From Anodontia alba (taxonomy: Eukaryota; Mollusca; Bivalvia; Lucinida; Lucinidae), in assembly GCA_964016985.1 (NCBI GenBank), contig OZ024827.1, forward strand, positions 76,146,953 through 76,210,952: a stretch of DNA of 64,000 nucleotides, read 5' to 3'. The notes beneath the pieces are model-generated. The model saw only the letters and a program-made list of their open reading frames with translations, searched no databases and was not told the DNA's origin. Each line of letters starts with the position of its first letter. Position 1 is the first letter of the stretch. Shown piece after piece: positions 31,690 to 42,408 of the stretch. The translations under genes were made by a program, and so were the position numbers.

Positions 31690-32800
31690 TCCATTAAATC
31701 TTTAAAGTACTGATCACAACTGCAGCCAACCACATCTTGATTTCTTGTGTAGTTTTCAAAAAAATAAGGCTTGACTAGGCAGATAATGATAATAGAATCT
31801 TGTCAGCAAGAAATTTCGAAAACTATCTGAGCTAGAGCCTTGCAACTTGGTGAGGATATAACTTTAGGATAATGAGTGAATTACCTGTTTAATTTTTTAA
31901 ATACATGTAGTTTTGAAATTTTGCCAGTGTTATGCCCCTTCTGATATAAATATAATGAAATCTTGTCAGCAAGATATCTTGAAATCTGTTTGAGCTAGGG
32001 CCTTCAAACTTGGGATTGATGAGTAAGTAGATCACCTGATTATCTTTTTAAAAATTCTGATTTTGCATACACAATGTATGGTCAAGAACAGTTTAAGATA
32101 GAATCTTAAAATTTTATATATGGAATAAGAATGGAAAAAAAGGGGACTATACTTTTTTCCATTAGAATTGTCATCCCTTTTTGACCATTGTAAGCTTATG
32201 TAATCTTGTGAGGAGCAAGATATCTCAAAATAAGTTTGAGCTACAGATTTGGGATACAGATATAGATAAGTCAGTTTAGTTTCTTTGGTTACATATTGTA
32301 TATATGTCATATATGTTGTGTTCTGTTTGTTTTTTGTTTTTTTGTTTTTTGTTTTTTTGTTTTTTTGTTTTGTTGTTGTTGTTTTTTTGTTTTGTTTTTT
32401 TTTGTTGTTTTTTTTTTTTTTTTTTTTTGTTTTTTGTTGCTTTTTTGGTTGTTGCATTTTTTTTTTTTGTATTTTCTGTAAGGATTTATACAAATAAAAT
32501 ACTGTTTAAACCAATTTGAACTAGGCCTTGGAACTTGGTGAGCTTATTGAGAATGATGAGTAGATCACCTGATTAATTTTTGAAGATAAAAGAAAATGGA
32601 TTAATTTTGTCAGGCCTATGCCCCTTTCCAAATTTGGCACTTTGTATGAACAAAGATATAGTTTGTGGCATAGTGTTTTACAAACACATTACTAGTATTA
32701 TGTCCCATGAGATTCATCAAGGTATTGCAGATGATTACATGATGCTGACTGATAATGGGCTACTGCTAGCAAAGATGTACTGTTTAATCATTTAGCATTA
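31690..32800. repeat. Degenerate tandem block and T-rich tract
   Basis: About four units of about 170 bp with TCTTGTCAGCAAGAAATTTC, TTTGAGCTAGGGCCTTC and TAGATCACCTGATTA. Related sequence occurs at 14590-14700 and 41430-41610. A GTTTTTT-rich stretch runs 32316-32475. ORFs on both strands here (Phe-rich or Lys-rich) are artefacts of it. Confidence 0.6.
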
Positions 32801-33009
32801 TCTAAACTATCTTCAATATTCCACCTTTGGTATAACAGGCTCTTCATTGGCAGTCACTGGTTTGGAGACTGTCCAGTTGATTGGTTAAATGATTAATAGT
32901 AATATTAGATATCTCACTCAGTAGGTAATGAAAGGTACTGAATAGATGAAGTTTATCAGACCTTCATGAGGCAAGATTGTAGTTATATCTAACTCTTTGA
33001 ATTTTAGGA

Positions 33010-34375
33010 CCGGAATGGTAAGAACTTTATATGTCAGAACATTTAGAAAATTTAGGTTTTGTTGCCAGAATATTTTGGGTAATTAGGTTTTGTATTCAGA
33101 ATATTATGGGTAATTATGTTAAGATGTCAGAATATTTAAGTAATGAGGTGTCAGAATATATTCAGGGTAATTAGGTTTTGTTGTCAAAATATTCAAAGTA
33201 ATAAGGTTTAGGTGCCAGAATGATTAGGCTGATTAGGTTTAGGTGTTGGAATATTTAGGGTAATTAGGTTTTACTGCCAAAATATTTAGGGTAGTTATGT
33301 TTTGATGTCAGAATATTTTGGTAATTCATTGAGTTACAATATTCAGAATAATTAGGCTTTGTTGTCAGAATAGTTAAGGTGATTTGTTTAAAGTGTCAGA
33401 ATATTCAGGGTAATTAGGTTTAGGTGTCAGAATATTTAAGGTAATGAGGTTTATGTGTCAGACTATTCAGCATAATAAGGTTTATGTGTCAGAATATTCA
33501 GGGTAATTAGGTTTAGGTGTCAGAATATTCAGGGTAATTAGGTTAAGGTCTCAGACTATTCAAGATAATTAGGCTTAGTCAGAATATTTTAGGTATTTAG
33601 GTCTGAATATTTAGGGTAATTAGGTAAAGCTGTCAGAATATTCAGGGTATTTAGATTTAGGTGTCAGAATATTCAGGGTATTTAGATTTAGGTGTCAGAA
33701 TAATTAGGTTAAAATGTTTGTATATTCAGGGTAATTAGGTTTAGGTGTCAGAATATTTAAGGTAATTAGGTTTAGATATCAGAATATTCAGGGTAATTAG
33801 GTTAAGGTGTCAGAATAGTCAAGGTAATTAGGTTTTGTTGTTGGAATATTTAGGGGAATTAAGTATAAAGGGTAGTTTGGTTTAGGTGCCAGAATATTTA
33901 GGGAAATAAGGCTTTGTTGCCAAACTTTTTAGGGTTATTAGGTTTAGATGTCAGAATATCTAGGTAATCAGGTGAGTCAGAATATTATATTCAAGGTAAT
34001 TAGGTTATGTTGTCAGAATATTCAGGGTAATTAGGTTAAGGTGTTAAAATATTCAGGGTAATTATGTTTAGGTGTCAGAAAGTTTCTGGTAATTAGGCTC
34101 AGGTGTCAGAATATTTAGGGTAATTAGATTGAGGTGTTAGAATTTTCAGGGTAATTAGGTTAAGGTATCAGAATATTCAGGGTAATTAGGTTTAGGTGTC
34201 AGAATGTTGAGGGTAATTAGGCTATGTTGCCAAATTAATTAGGGTAATTATGTTAAGATGTCAAATATTTAGGTAATTAGGTGAGTCAGAATATTCAGGG
34301 TAATTAGGTTTTTGTATCAGAAGATTCAAAGTAATTAGGTTTAAGTATCAGAATATTTAGGATAATGAGGTTTAG
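33010..34375. repeat. 31-bp minisatellite array, left part
   Basis: More than 40 imperfect copies of a unit made of GGGTAATTAGGTTTAGGTG then TCAGAATATTCA. The units vary by substitution and small indels. The array lies inside a hexosaminidase intron and resumes at about 35956 after the retroelement. Confidence 0.9.
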
Positions 34376-35719
34376 GTTCCAGCCGACAAGGCATCTAACA
34401 ACATTGTGTTTGTTTGCAAAACACACTATATAAACTACTTAATGGAAGAGCTTGGTATGAGTACCATGACCGGAAACCCTACATATAATCTTACTGCTAT
34501 GTCCAAGGAAGAAATTCTACAAAACCACCATTCGGTGATGCTGACATTTGGAATTTCCCTCCCAGAGGAAGATATTGACCTTCCCAAACTGTACTGGATT
34601 CCTAAACTTCACAAGAATCCGTACATGCAGAGATATATTGCTGGTTCAGCTAAGTGCTCAACCAAGCCTCTTTCTCAGATTCTAACACGAATACTAACCG
34701 CAGTTAAAGAAGGCCTTCAGAAGTATTGTGACACTGCATATGCCAGAAGTGGTGTTAATCAGATGTGGATCCTGAAAAACTCCAAAGAGCTCTTAGAAAA
34801 CCTAAAAGCACAATCTCTTCATTCCGTCAACAGTATAAAATCTTTCGATTTCTCTACTCTTTACACTACTATTCCTCATGATAAATTGAAATCTAAATTA
34901 AAGGCAGTTATCAACCAGTGTTTCTTCCACAAGAATGGTAACCGTCGATTTCAGTATGTTGTCATTGGCTACAAAGACACATACTTCATTCGGGATCACT
35001 CTGATGCACCACAAAAATACTCAGATGCAGATGTCATTAAGATGCTGGAATATCTAATCGACAATATTTTTGTGGAGTTCGGCGGTCGGATATTTCAACA
35101 AACAATCGGCATACTGATGGGTACTAATTGTGCACCGTTACTTGCCGACTTGTTTTTATACTCGTATGAGGCGGAGTTTGTACAAAGTCTCCTCCAAGCA
35201 GGCAAGAAACACCTCGCACAACAATTCAATTTCACCTACAGATATATAGATGATGTATTGTCTCTGAAAAACACAAAATTTGCAGAGTATTTAGAATTCA
35301 TCTACCCACGTGAACTTGAAATAAAGGAAACAACGGAGACTTCAGCCTCCTCCTCATACTTGGATTGTTATCTCTACATCGACAATGGAAAGCTTACTAC
35401 TAGGCTTTACGACAAATGGGATGACTTCAATTTTCCCATCGTTAACTTTTCTTTCCTGAGCAGTAATATCCCTTCTGCACCAGCATACGGCGTTTACGTT
35501 TCACAGTTAATCCGTTATGCCAGAACTTGTTCAAATTATCGGGACTTCATGGAGCGTGGGAAAGTGCTCACTCAAAAGTTGTTGAGCCAGGGGTATCAAA
35601 AAACCAAACTGGTAGCAACACTTAAGAAGTTCTATGGGAGACATCATGATCTAGTCAATCCCTACAATGTGGCAGCTTCCAGAATTGTTTCTGATGTTTT
35701 TGCCAGTGACGCGCCATAA
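34376..35719 (+). CDS. Reverse-transcriptase ORF, 5'-truncated retroelement
   Basis: Reads open for 447 codons from directly after a TAG of the minisatellite (34373-34375) to TAA. The start VPADKASNNIVFVCKTHYIN lacks an initiator, so the protein begins mid-domain. Visible order: LPKLYWIPKLHK (fingers), motif A IKSFDFSTLYTTIP with its Asp near residue 158, motif B GILMGTNCAPLLADLF (usual GIPMG; Pro replaced by Leu), motif C YRYIDDVLSL with the catalytic Asp pair near residues 292-293, then a thumb-like C-terminus (FYGRHHDLV). No endonuclease, GIY-YIG or RNase H domain follows. The motif set resembles Penelope-like and related RTs, but I do not assign the lineage. The frame is fully open, so insertion is fairly recent. 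Host gene and element have the same orientation. Confidence 0.85.
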   Translation, partial: VPADKASNNIVFVCKTHYINYLMEELGMSTMTGNPTYNLTAMSKEEILQNHHSVMLTFGISLPEEDIDLPKLYWIPKLHKNPYMQRYIAGSAKCSTKPLSQILTRILTAVKEGLQKYCDTAYARSGVNQMWILKNSKELLENLKAQSLHSVNSIKSFDFSTLYTTIPHDKLKSKLKAVINQCFFHKNGNRRFQYVVIGYKDTYFIRDHSDAPQKYSDADVIKMLEYLIDNIFVEFGGRIFQQTIGILMGTNCAPLLADLFLYSYEAEFVQSLLQAGKKHLAQQFNFTYRYIDDVLSLKNTKFAEYLEFIYPRELEIKETTETSASSSYLDCYLYIDNGKLTTRLYDKWDDFNFPIVNFSFLSSNIPSAPAYGVYVSQLIRYARTCSNYRDFMERGKVLTQKLLSQGYQKTKLVATLKKFYGRHHDLVNPYNVAASRIVSDVFASDAP

Positions 35720-35955
35720 GTAGACTTCCCAAATCCCGGACATACGCTTCTACCGATATTTCCTTCATTCAGGCCCATGGGCATGGTGGGCGAAGCTTGC
35801 TTACCAAGTAATGCTTACTATCCGTGGACGCCTGATTACACCCTTTGTTCTGGGGTCCATGTCTGTTGGTTTGAACATTCTGATTCGTCATTCGTTTATG
35901 GATTTATGATTTTGGATTACGGCTTTGGTACCATGACCGCAACTACTTTTAGACT
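35720..35955 (+). mobile_element. 3' untranslated part of the RT element
   Basis: About 235 bp of non-repeat DNA between the RT stop and resumption of the minisatellite (AGACTATTTAGGGTAATTA). No poly-A tail or clear target duplication is seen. Insertion junctions are about 34376 and 35950. Confidence 0.6.
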
Positions 35956-36600
35956 ATTTAGGGTAATTAAGGTTTGTTGCCAAGTTATTTAGGGTAATTA
36001 TGTTCAGGTGTCAGAATATTTAGGTAATTAGGTGAGTGGGAATATTCAGGGTAGTTAGATTCTGTTGTCAGGATATTCAGGGTAATAAGATTCTGTTGTC
36101 AGAATATTCAGGGTAATTAGGTTCTGTAGACAACATATTTAGGGTAATAAGGTTTTGTTGTCAAAATATTCAGGGTAATTAGGTTTTGTTGTCAGAATAT
36201 TCAAGGTAATTAGGCTATATTGTCAGAATAGTCAGGGTAATTAGGTAATTAGTCAGAATATTCAGAGTAATTTGGTTCTGTTTTCAGAATATTCAGGTTA
36301 ATTAGATTTTATTGTCAGAATAGTCAGGTTTATTAGGTTTAGGTCTCATGATATTTAGGGTAATAAGGCTTTATTGTCTGAATATTCAGGGTTATTAGGT
36401 TTAAGTGTCAGAATATTTGGGGTAATTAGGCTTTATTGTCTGAATATTCAGGGTAATTAGATTTAGGTCTCAGATATTTAGAGTAATTAGGCTTTATTGT
36501 CTGAATATTCAGGGTAATTAGGTTTAGGTCTCAGAATATTTAGGGTAATTTGATTTTTGCCAGAATATTTAGGGTAATATTAGGTTTATGTGTCAGTATA
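35956..36600. repeat. 31-bp minisatellite array, right part
   Basis: About 20 units as in the left part, with more TTTTGTTGTCAGAATATTCA variants. The array stops about 45 bp before the next exon's acceptor. Confidence 0.9.
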
Positions 36601-36648
36601 TCTAGAGTTATTATTATATTCCATTATCAGTGTTTTTGTTATTTTTAG

Positions 36649-36853
36649 GTCACACACTTTCATGGCTGGGATACCCAGAAATAAAAAGTACTTGTTATTC
36701 TGGTAATGAAGCATTGTCAGGCCCTTTGGGGCCCATAGATCCAGTAAAAAATGAAACTTACGAGTTCATGAGAAATTTATTCAAAGAAATCTACAGTGTG
36801 TTTCCTGATCAATTTGTTCACCTGGGAGGTGATGAACTACATTCTGAATGTTG
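36649..36853 (+). CDS. HEX: Beta-hexosaminidase exon: catalytic HLGGDE
   Basis: Acceptor TGTTATTTTTAG; GT completes the Gly codon (DSPG-H). 205 bp, exits with TG of a Trp codon before GTAAGT. Encodes HTLSWLGYPEIKSTCYSG, GPIDPVKNETYEFMRN and FPDQFVHLGGDELHSECW. The Asp-Glu pair of HLGGDE is the GH20 catalytic pair: Glu acts as acid/base and Asp positions the substrate 2-acetamido group for substrate-assisted catalysis. One NET sequon. No changes at key residues, so the gene appears active. Confidence 0.98.
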
Positions 36854-37089
36854 GTAAGTATATTTAAAAATCAATTTGCATTCAAGGTGAATTTATGCAC
36901 TTTTCATATTTTTCACCTTTGTTTTACAAGGGAGATAACTTTTGTGCATTCCTGTTTGCTAATCTATCTGAAAAAAGGAGTCTGCCCAAAGGGAACAATA
37001 CCTTTGCCTTAGAGTAGAGTTGCCTCCATTACAAGGATGGTCAAAATGCAAAACATAAACTCATTTATGCTTTGCATCCCGAAAAAAAG

Positions 37090-37170
37090 ACATTGGCAAA
37101 CAGTGTAGATCAAGATCGGATGCCACAGGACACGATGCCTGATCAGTGTCTACACTGTTTGCATTAAATA
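37090..37170. repeat. Shared AAACAGTGTAGA hairpin, solitary
   Basis: GCAAACAGTGTAGATCAAGA / TCAGTGTCTACACTGTTTGC around GATGCCACAGGACACGATGC. Confidence 0.6.
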
Positions 37171-37529
37171 TAGGAATTTCTAAAATACATCTAAGCTGAC
37201 ACCCCTTCTGTTGAAAATGGACACATCCAAAGAGTTATGGTAGAATAATTCACTCAACATAAATGGGTTAAATGTCCTATCTGGAGAGGCTCAAATGATA
37301 CATCACACTTGAAAAGGTACCTTCAAACTTGAGCAAATTGCACAGATTCAGATCATCCTGTGCAAAGTATCATCTGCCCCTTTGCTCTCTTCTCATACAC
37401 TCTGCAATATCCAGTGATTCTGTTAGCAGACAGTGAAAGCCTCTAGAAAATATGGTTATTTTGCATATGTGATACTAACGGCATTCAAGCACATATCGCT
37501 CTTGTGGAATGCAAAAGGTGTGATAATGG

Positions 37530-37640
37530 GTCACGTGGGTGATACGGCTTTTTTGCCCGGGCAAAAAAAACCCATATCACCAGGTCACATGGGTGATACG
37601 GTTTTTTTGCCCATGCAAAAAGCCCATCTCACCACATTCT
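37530..37640. repeat. Direct repeat with internal hairpins
   Basis: Two tandem copies of TCACGTGGGTGATACGGCTT followed by TTTTGCCCGGGCAAAA, each closed by an inverted CCCATATCACC / CCCATCTCACC arm. Confidence 0.55.
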
Positions 37641-37722
37641 GAGCACTCGGCGGTCTTGCCTTTGATACCGCATACGATATCAAATAGGCAAACTTGTCAG
37701 AAAGACAAATGTAGGATAAATA

Positions 37723-37848
37723 GATTATGATATGGCAATTTTCATATCAAACCCCATATCAACCCGAGACACCCATATCAGCCCAAGGGCTGATATGGGT
37801 GTCTCGGGTTGATATGGGGTTTGATATAAAAATTGCCATATAATAATC
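37723..37848. repeat. Long near-perfect palindrome
   Basis: Arms of about 61 bp (GATTATGATATGGCAATTTT ... AAAATTGCCATATAATAATC) around GCCCAAGGGC, with few mismatches. No relative found elsewhere in the window; probably a MITE. Confidence 0.75.
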
Positions 37849-38012
37849 TCTATTTAACATACTGCAGAGATATGCAGGCTGATCTGGATCCTCGCTGTCT
37901 GCATATGCCTGAAGACACATTTTTGCATGGTGTAGCTCATAATTATGTGAACAGTGAAGACGTGAACTTCGTCATAGTTTCTGACTCATCTCACCTTTGA
38001 TTCCCCCTTTCT

Positions 38013-39506
38013 AGCTCACTGGAGCTGAAGGCTCAAGGTGAGCTATTGTGATCACTCACCATCCATTGTCATCGTCCATCCATCCACAATTTCTTTAAAC
38101 AACATCTCCTCCTAAACCACAGACCCAATTTTAACCAAATTTGACAGGATTGATACTTTGGTGATACTGACTGAAATTTGTTCAAAGATTTGGAATCCAT
38201 GCAGAATCCTGGTTGCCATGGCAACCAAAAGAAAACACTATAAAAATTTACTTGTCAGAAACCAGAGGACCAATTTCAATATAATTTTCAGAAATGTTCC
38301 TTTGGTGATCCTCTAGCAAGATTGTTCATGCTGTCATGATTTTTCAAAAAACATGGCCACCAGGGGGCGGGGCTTATTTTCTATATCTGTATGGAAAACT
38401 TTATAAATCTTCTTGTCAGAAACCATTGGACCGATTTTAATAGAACTTGGCAGGAATGTTCCTTTGGTGACCTCTATAAAGATTGTTCAAGCCGTCATGA
38501 TTCATCAAAAAACATGGCCGCTAGGGGCTGGGGGTTATTTTCCTTAAATATCTACAATGTATATAGAAAACTTTAAAAATCTTCTTGTCAGAAACCACTG
38601 GACCGATTTTAATATAACTTGGCAGCAATGTTCCTTTGGTAACCCTCTACCAAGATTGTTCAAGCCGTCATGATACATCAAAAAACATAGCTGCTAGGGG
38701 GCGAGGCTTATTTTCCCTATATGTCTATATAAAAAACTTTGAAAATCTTCTTGTCAGAAACCACTGAACAAAAATTCAATATAACAGGGCAGGAATGTTC
38801 CTTTGATGACCCTCTACCAAGATTGTTCAAGCCGTCATGATACGTCAAAAAACATAGCTGCTTGGGGGCGAGGCTTATTTTCCCTATTTATCTATATAAA
38901 AAACTTTGAAAATCCACTGAACAAAATTCAGTATAACAGGGCAGGAATGTTCCTTTGGTGACCCTCTACCAAGATTTTTCAAGCCGTCATGATACGTCAA
39001 AAAACATAGCTGCTTGGGGGCGAGGCTTATTTTCCCTATATATCTATATAAAAAACTTTGAAAATCTTCTTGTCAGAAACCACTGAACAAAATTCAATAT
39101 AACAGGGCAGGAATGTTCCTTTGGTGACCCTCTACCAAGATTGTTCAAGCTGTCATGATTCGTCAAAATACATGGCTGCTTGGCGGGGGTGTGGGGTTTG
39201 GGGGGGGGTGGGGGGTGAGTGGGGATGCTTATTTTCCCTATATATCTATATGGAAAACTTTAAAAATCTTTTTGTCAGAAACCACTGGACTGATTTCAGT
39301 ATAACTTGGCAGAAATGTTCCCTTCATGACCCTCTACAAGATTTTCAAGCCTGTATGATTCGTTAAAAAACATGGCCGCTAGGGGGTGGGGTTATAAAAT
39401 TTATACAAAAATCTTAGAGCAGTGAACTTGGCTGAAACTTCATTAGTAAGTATGCAAATCTGTTTGCTCAGGTGAGCGATATAGGACCATCATGGTCCTC
39501 TTGTTA
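38013..39506 (+). mobile_element. Tandem-repeat 'pearl-like' element (R-D)
   Basis: Starts with TAGCTCACTGGAGCTGAAGG / CTCAAGGTGAGCTATTGTGA, then about seven units of about 165-190 bp of the same type as 7010-8412 (GTCAGAAACCACTGGACC, AGGAATGTTCCTTTGGTGAC). Ends GCTCAGGTGAGCGATATAGG then the hairpin ACCATCATGGTCCTCTTGT. Complete at both ends, so it defines the family: 5' TAGCTCAC hairpin, 3' GGACCATCATGGTCC hairpin. Confidence 0.7.
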
Positions 39507-39779
39507 TTATATAAAGTGGTGAATTGAGGAGGTAGTTGTCTGAATTGTTAATAGATTAACCATTTCTTTTTATGGTATTAATTTAGCATCAGAAATACTT
39601 ATGAAACTTTTCTAAAGGGGCAAAGCCAATCATTGCACAAGCACATAAGAGAGCCTCAAAAGGTTAAACTTTCTCTGTACAAATTTTAGTAATGGAACCA
39701 AAATACCTGTTTCTTATATAATGCATTACTTAATACACATCATATATGTAAGGTAAATGTCCTAAAATTTCATACACCA

Positions 39780-39852
39780 CAAATAGTACAGACCCAGACC
39801 AGACTGCTCCTTGAGCAGTCTGATCAGGATCTACACCGTTTGCCAGTTCACT
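39780..39852. repeat. Shared hairpin, solitary
   Basis: AAATAGTACAGACCCAGACC / TCAGGATCTACACCGTTTGC around GACTGCTCCTTGAGCAGTC. Confidence 0.55.
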
Positions 39853-40036
39853 AAGTATATAGAAATAACTGTATAAAAAAGCAAAATTTAAGCAAACGAA
39901 GTATGGATTAAAGTATTCAAATTTTAGGACATTTATCGTTAATTCTAATTCTAATTACTAATTCTACTTACGTAATGCCTAAATAATACACATTATTTGT
40001 GTAATGCCTAATTAATGTATGACCTTTGCATTTCAG

Positions 40037-40159
40037 GGCTACCAACCCTTCTATAGTCAAGTTTTTACAAGAGAATGCACAAATTCCGCCACCTTCAGCA
40101 GGTTATAGGTCAAACTTACGAGACTATGTAGATAGAGCAGTTGGGTATTATTTTAAAAG
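40037..40159 (+). CDS. HEX: Beta-hexosaminidase exon after the catalytic block
   Basis: Acceptor CCTTTGCATTTCAG; G completes the Trp codon (CW-ATNP). Encodes ATNPSIVKFLQENAQIPPPS and RSNLRDYVDRAVGYYFKR, the WxSNPxIxxFM ... Y helix pair of GH20. A short PPPSAGYR insertion replaces the GFGTDF segment of the human enzymes. Exits in phase 2 before GTAATA, a slightly weak donor. Confidence 0.93.
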
Positions 40160-40182
40160 GTAATAAATTTTAATCTGGGCCC

Positions 40183-40318
40183 AGTTGTTCAAAGCATCAT
40201 TATCTTAACGAGCTCGTTAGTGGTCAAAATATTAACTGTTCTAGTAAGTACAATATCTAACTCATATGAATATTTGCTGAACTCACATTTTTTCAGCAAA
40301 AATATTCTAATGAGTACC
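40183..40318. mobile_element. Family V MITE, truncated
   Basis: GGGCCCAGTTGTTCAAAGCA start, internal TTTGCTGAACTCACATTTTT / TTCAGCAAAAATAT. The right end is lost and replaced by a foldback core piece (CTAATGAGTACCCACAACAT). Confidence 0.55.
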
Positions 40319-40559
40319 CACAACATATGTTTTTTGTGGAAAAAGAAGAAAAATATCAATAATGTTTTGTTAAAAACACGTCTTGTCGAAAGTTATTGTA
40401 AAAAATAGATTGTTTTATGTTGTTGTTTTTTTGTTTTTTGTTTTTTTCTTTTTTTTTTTTTTTTTTTTTTTGTTTTCCTGGTCTAAAGATTTTAATTTCT
40501 TTGGAAGAATATATGGATTCCATACTTATGACATAGAGATATTGATAACACTAAAAACA

Positions 40560-40753
40560 TTAACCACCACCACTTTCTGGACAAATTCAGCAGACGACAA
40601 ACTGTTATTTTTTTCTCATTTTTCACAGAAAAAGGTCTTTGAAATTTCATGCAAAATATGCATGTAATGCCAAATTTTGTTTTCTTGGAAAAATGAGAAA
40701 AATATTTCAGAATGTCGTCTGCTCAAAATTTTATGCAACATGCTAAGTGTTAA
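40560..40753. mobile_element. TTAA-type MITE family C
   Basis: Left TTAACCACCACCACTTTC, then AAATTCAGCAGACGACAAAC; right GTCGTCTGCTCAAAATTTTA and GTGTTAA. Bounded by TTAA at both ends (40560-40563; 40750-40753). Confidence 0.7.
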
Positions 40754-40849
40754 AGTATTTAAGCAAGGGCAATTATGTCATATGCGGACAATGAAGGCTT
40801 AGGTCAATATGATCACTATGGCTGAATCTTATATTATTGTTAAGCCTTA

Positions 40850-41028
40850 AAGCGCTAATCACAACTGCAGGGGACGACATTTTAAATATTTTTTTCTTAT
40901 TTTTTTCAAAGCAAATAAGATGACATTTCATGTGAATTGTCTGCTATTCACATGAAATGTCAAGTCCTATTTTCTCTTAAAAATGATAAAAAAAAGATTA
41001 GATTAGTATGTCATCTGCTACAATTTAA
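40850..41028. mobile_element. TTAA-bounded MITE ending 12 bp before an exon
   Basis: TTAAGCCTTAAAGCGCTAAT (family D-like left end), then the family C-like palindrome ATGACATTTCATGTGAATTG / TTCACATGAAATGTCAAG, and CATCTGCTACAATTTAA at the right. It mixes parts of families C and D. The right TTAA (41025-41028) is 11 bp from the exon start at 41040, so the splice acceptor region is MITE-derived. Confidence 0.65.
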
Positions 41029-41039
41029 CTTATATTTAG

Positions 41040-41130
41040 ATTGATAAGCAACTTGAAAGAAGCATCAGCTGTAAGAAGCAATGGTGCCAGCTTCATCATG
41101 TGGGAGGATGTATTGAAAAACACCAAAGAA
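41040..41130 (+). CDS. HEX: Beta-hexosaminidase exon: FIMWEDVL
   Basis: Acceptor ACTTATATTTAG (weak pyrimidine tract). A completes an Arg codon; 30 further codons, phase 0, donor GTAAGT. Encodes LISNLKEASAVRSNGASFIM and WEDVLKNTKE, matching the human VLDII...IVWQEVFDD block. The Trp corresponds to a substrate-pocket aromatic residue of the family. Confidence 0.92.
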
Positions 41131-41165
41131 GTAAGTATAAACTAACCTGAGTCTTCTCTGACTTC

Positions 41166-41405
41166 CATAGACTGGCACATTGGCTCACTTGTTAGAGCAT
41201 CATTCTGCTTTGTGTCCGAGAGGTGGTGGGTTCAATCTCCAGCTAAGTCATACCAAAGACTTTAAAAAATATGGGACTTGCTGCTCTTTCACTTGGCACT
41301 CAGAAAAGCATCCAGGTGGTCAAGTGGTTAGCACTTCCTACTTCAGATCATAAGGTTCTGGGTTCAAATCCTGCTGGAGGCAGAATTCAGCTCATGACTG
41401 TACGA
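41166..41405 (+). mobile_element. Two tRNA-derived SINE heads in series (families X and W)
   Basis: First head: A box TTGGCTCACTTGTTAGAGCA and B box GGTGGGTTCAATCTCC (family X, as at 55011). Second head from about 41306: GGTGGTCAAGTGGTTAGCAC with B box GGGTTCAAATCCTGC and GAGGCAGAATTCAGCTCATG (family W). Either W inserted into the X body, or it is a dimeric SINE. Confidence 0.6.
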
Positions 41406-41629
41406 CATTTCGTTGCACATCGCAAGCAGTTTGAAACTAATGTGTAGATGACCTGATTAAATTTTGGAACCAATGTGTAGATGACCTGATTAAAATTTTG
41501 GTGAACTTTGGATTACTTTTGTCAGAGTTATGCCCCTTTTCAACTTTGGCACTTTGTATTGACAAGCATATGGTTGGCGGCATAGTGTTATACAAACATG
41601 TTTCTAGTTAAAATGCAAAACGCAAATTC

Positions 41630-41812
41630 AAGCCTTGTCCTACTGAATAAATTCAAATTTTCAGCCAATCAGATTTCTTGATCCAGATTGTTGATATAAA
41701 TTCACTTACTTAATGGCAAACAGTGCAGATCCAGATCAGTTGGCTTCTTCAGAAGCCAACTGATCTGGATCTACACTGTTTGCAAAGGCAGGATATATCC
41801 GGCTTCAGCAAG
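41630..41812. mobile_element. Family B MITE, inverted and degraded
   Basis: GCCTTGTCCTACTGAATAAA left, GGCTTCAGCAAGAC right. The core hairpin GCAAACAGTGCAGATCCAGA / GGATCTACACTGTTTGC around GGCTTCTTCAGAAGCC is near perfect. Confidence 0.65.
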
Positions 41813-41814
41813 AC

Positions 41815-42385
41815 TACTATCTTTTTAACATCTCTGGGAAAGACGTTTTTTGTTTGGCATTTTATTTTAAATGGAAATATTTTGTTCTGATTGACCATAT
41901 CTTATCAGAAACCATTTTTCGTTTCTGTTTCTGTGTTCTGTTCTCAAATTTTTACAGTAAAATTAAATTTACGGCCAAAAATTGGTCTAACCTATGCAAT
42001 TTCTATAGTAAAGTGATTTTTTTGGATTTTTTGTATCAGAAAATATTTTTTATTTTTCTTTGCTGGATTTTAATTATTGATGTTTCACAACAACACTGTT
42101 AAAATTTCAGAAAAAATGAACAAGCGGAACTTGTTGAAAATCTGCCTCCAAGTTACCTACCCTACAGAATTCTGGATAATTTCCATTCATTTTTACCATA
42201 TGAAAAAGTGAAAATATTTGATTTTTTAAAAACCAATGACTAGAATAAAACTTTTTGTGCATAGGTAGTTATGACAAATGGTTTTGCATTAAATCATAAC
42301 AAAAGTTTGCAAATTTACTTCTACTGTGTAAAGCGCCAAGCAAAAATCGACTTTCTGAAAGATGTCGAAAGCACAGTAGGGTTAA
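41815..42385. repeat. Dispersed 570-bp repeat, copy 1
   Basis: Matches 59940-60740: GGGAAAGACGTTTTTTGTTT, TTCTATAGTAAAGTGATTTT, CAACACTGTTAAAATTTCAG, GAACTTGTTGAAAATCTGCC, GTTTTGCATTAAATCATAAC and AAGATGTCGAAAGCACAGTAGG. It has no ORF of its own; the ORF starting at 42271 begins in this repeat and only becomes exon at 42409. Confidence 0.7.
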
Positions 42386-42408
42386 TAATGTTGTTATCAT
42401 TAATAAAG

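Noticed and set aside
32032..32519. Lys-rich (-) and Phe-rich (+) ORFs
   Set aside because: T-rich tract artefacts without domain content.
33010..36600. CRISPR-like or telomere-like array
   Set aside because: The 31-bp units are contiguous and degenerate with no unique spacers, and the genome is eukaryotic. The unit contains TTAGG-like pieces but is not a TTAGGG array and is internal to an intron.
42271..42408. Upstream part of the 105-aa ORF as exon
   Set aside because: It matches the dispersed repeat also found at 60640-60740, and the hexosaminidase alignment continues directly from the previous exon to 42409.
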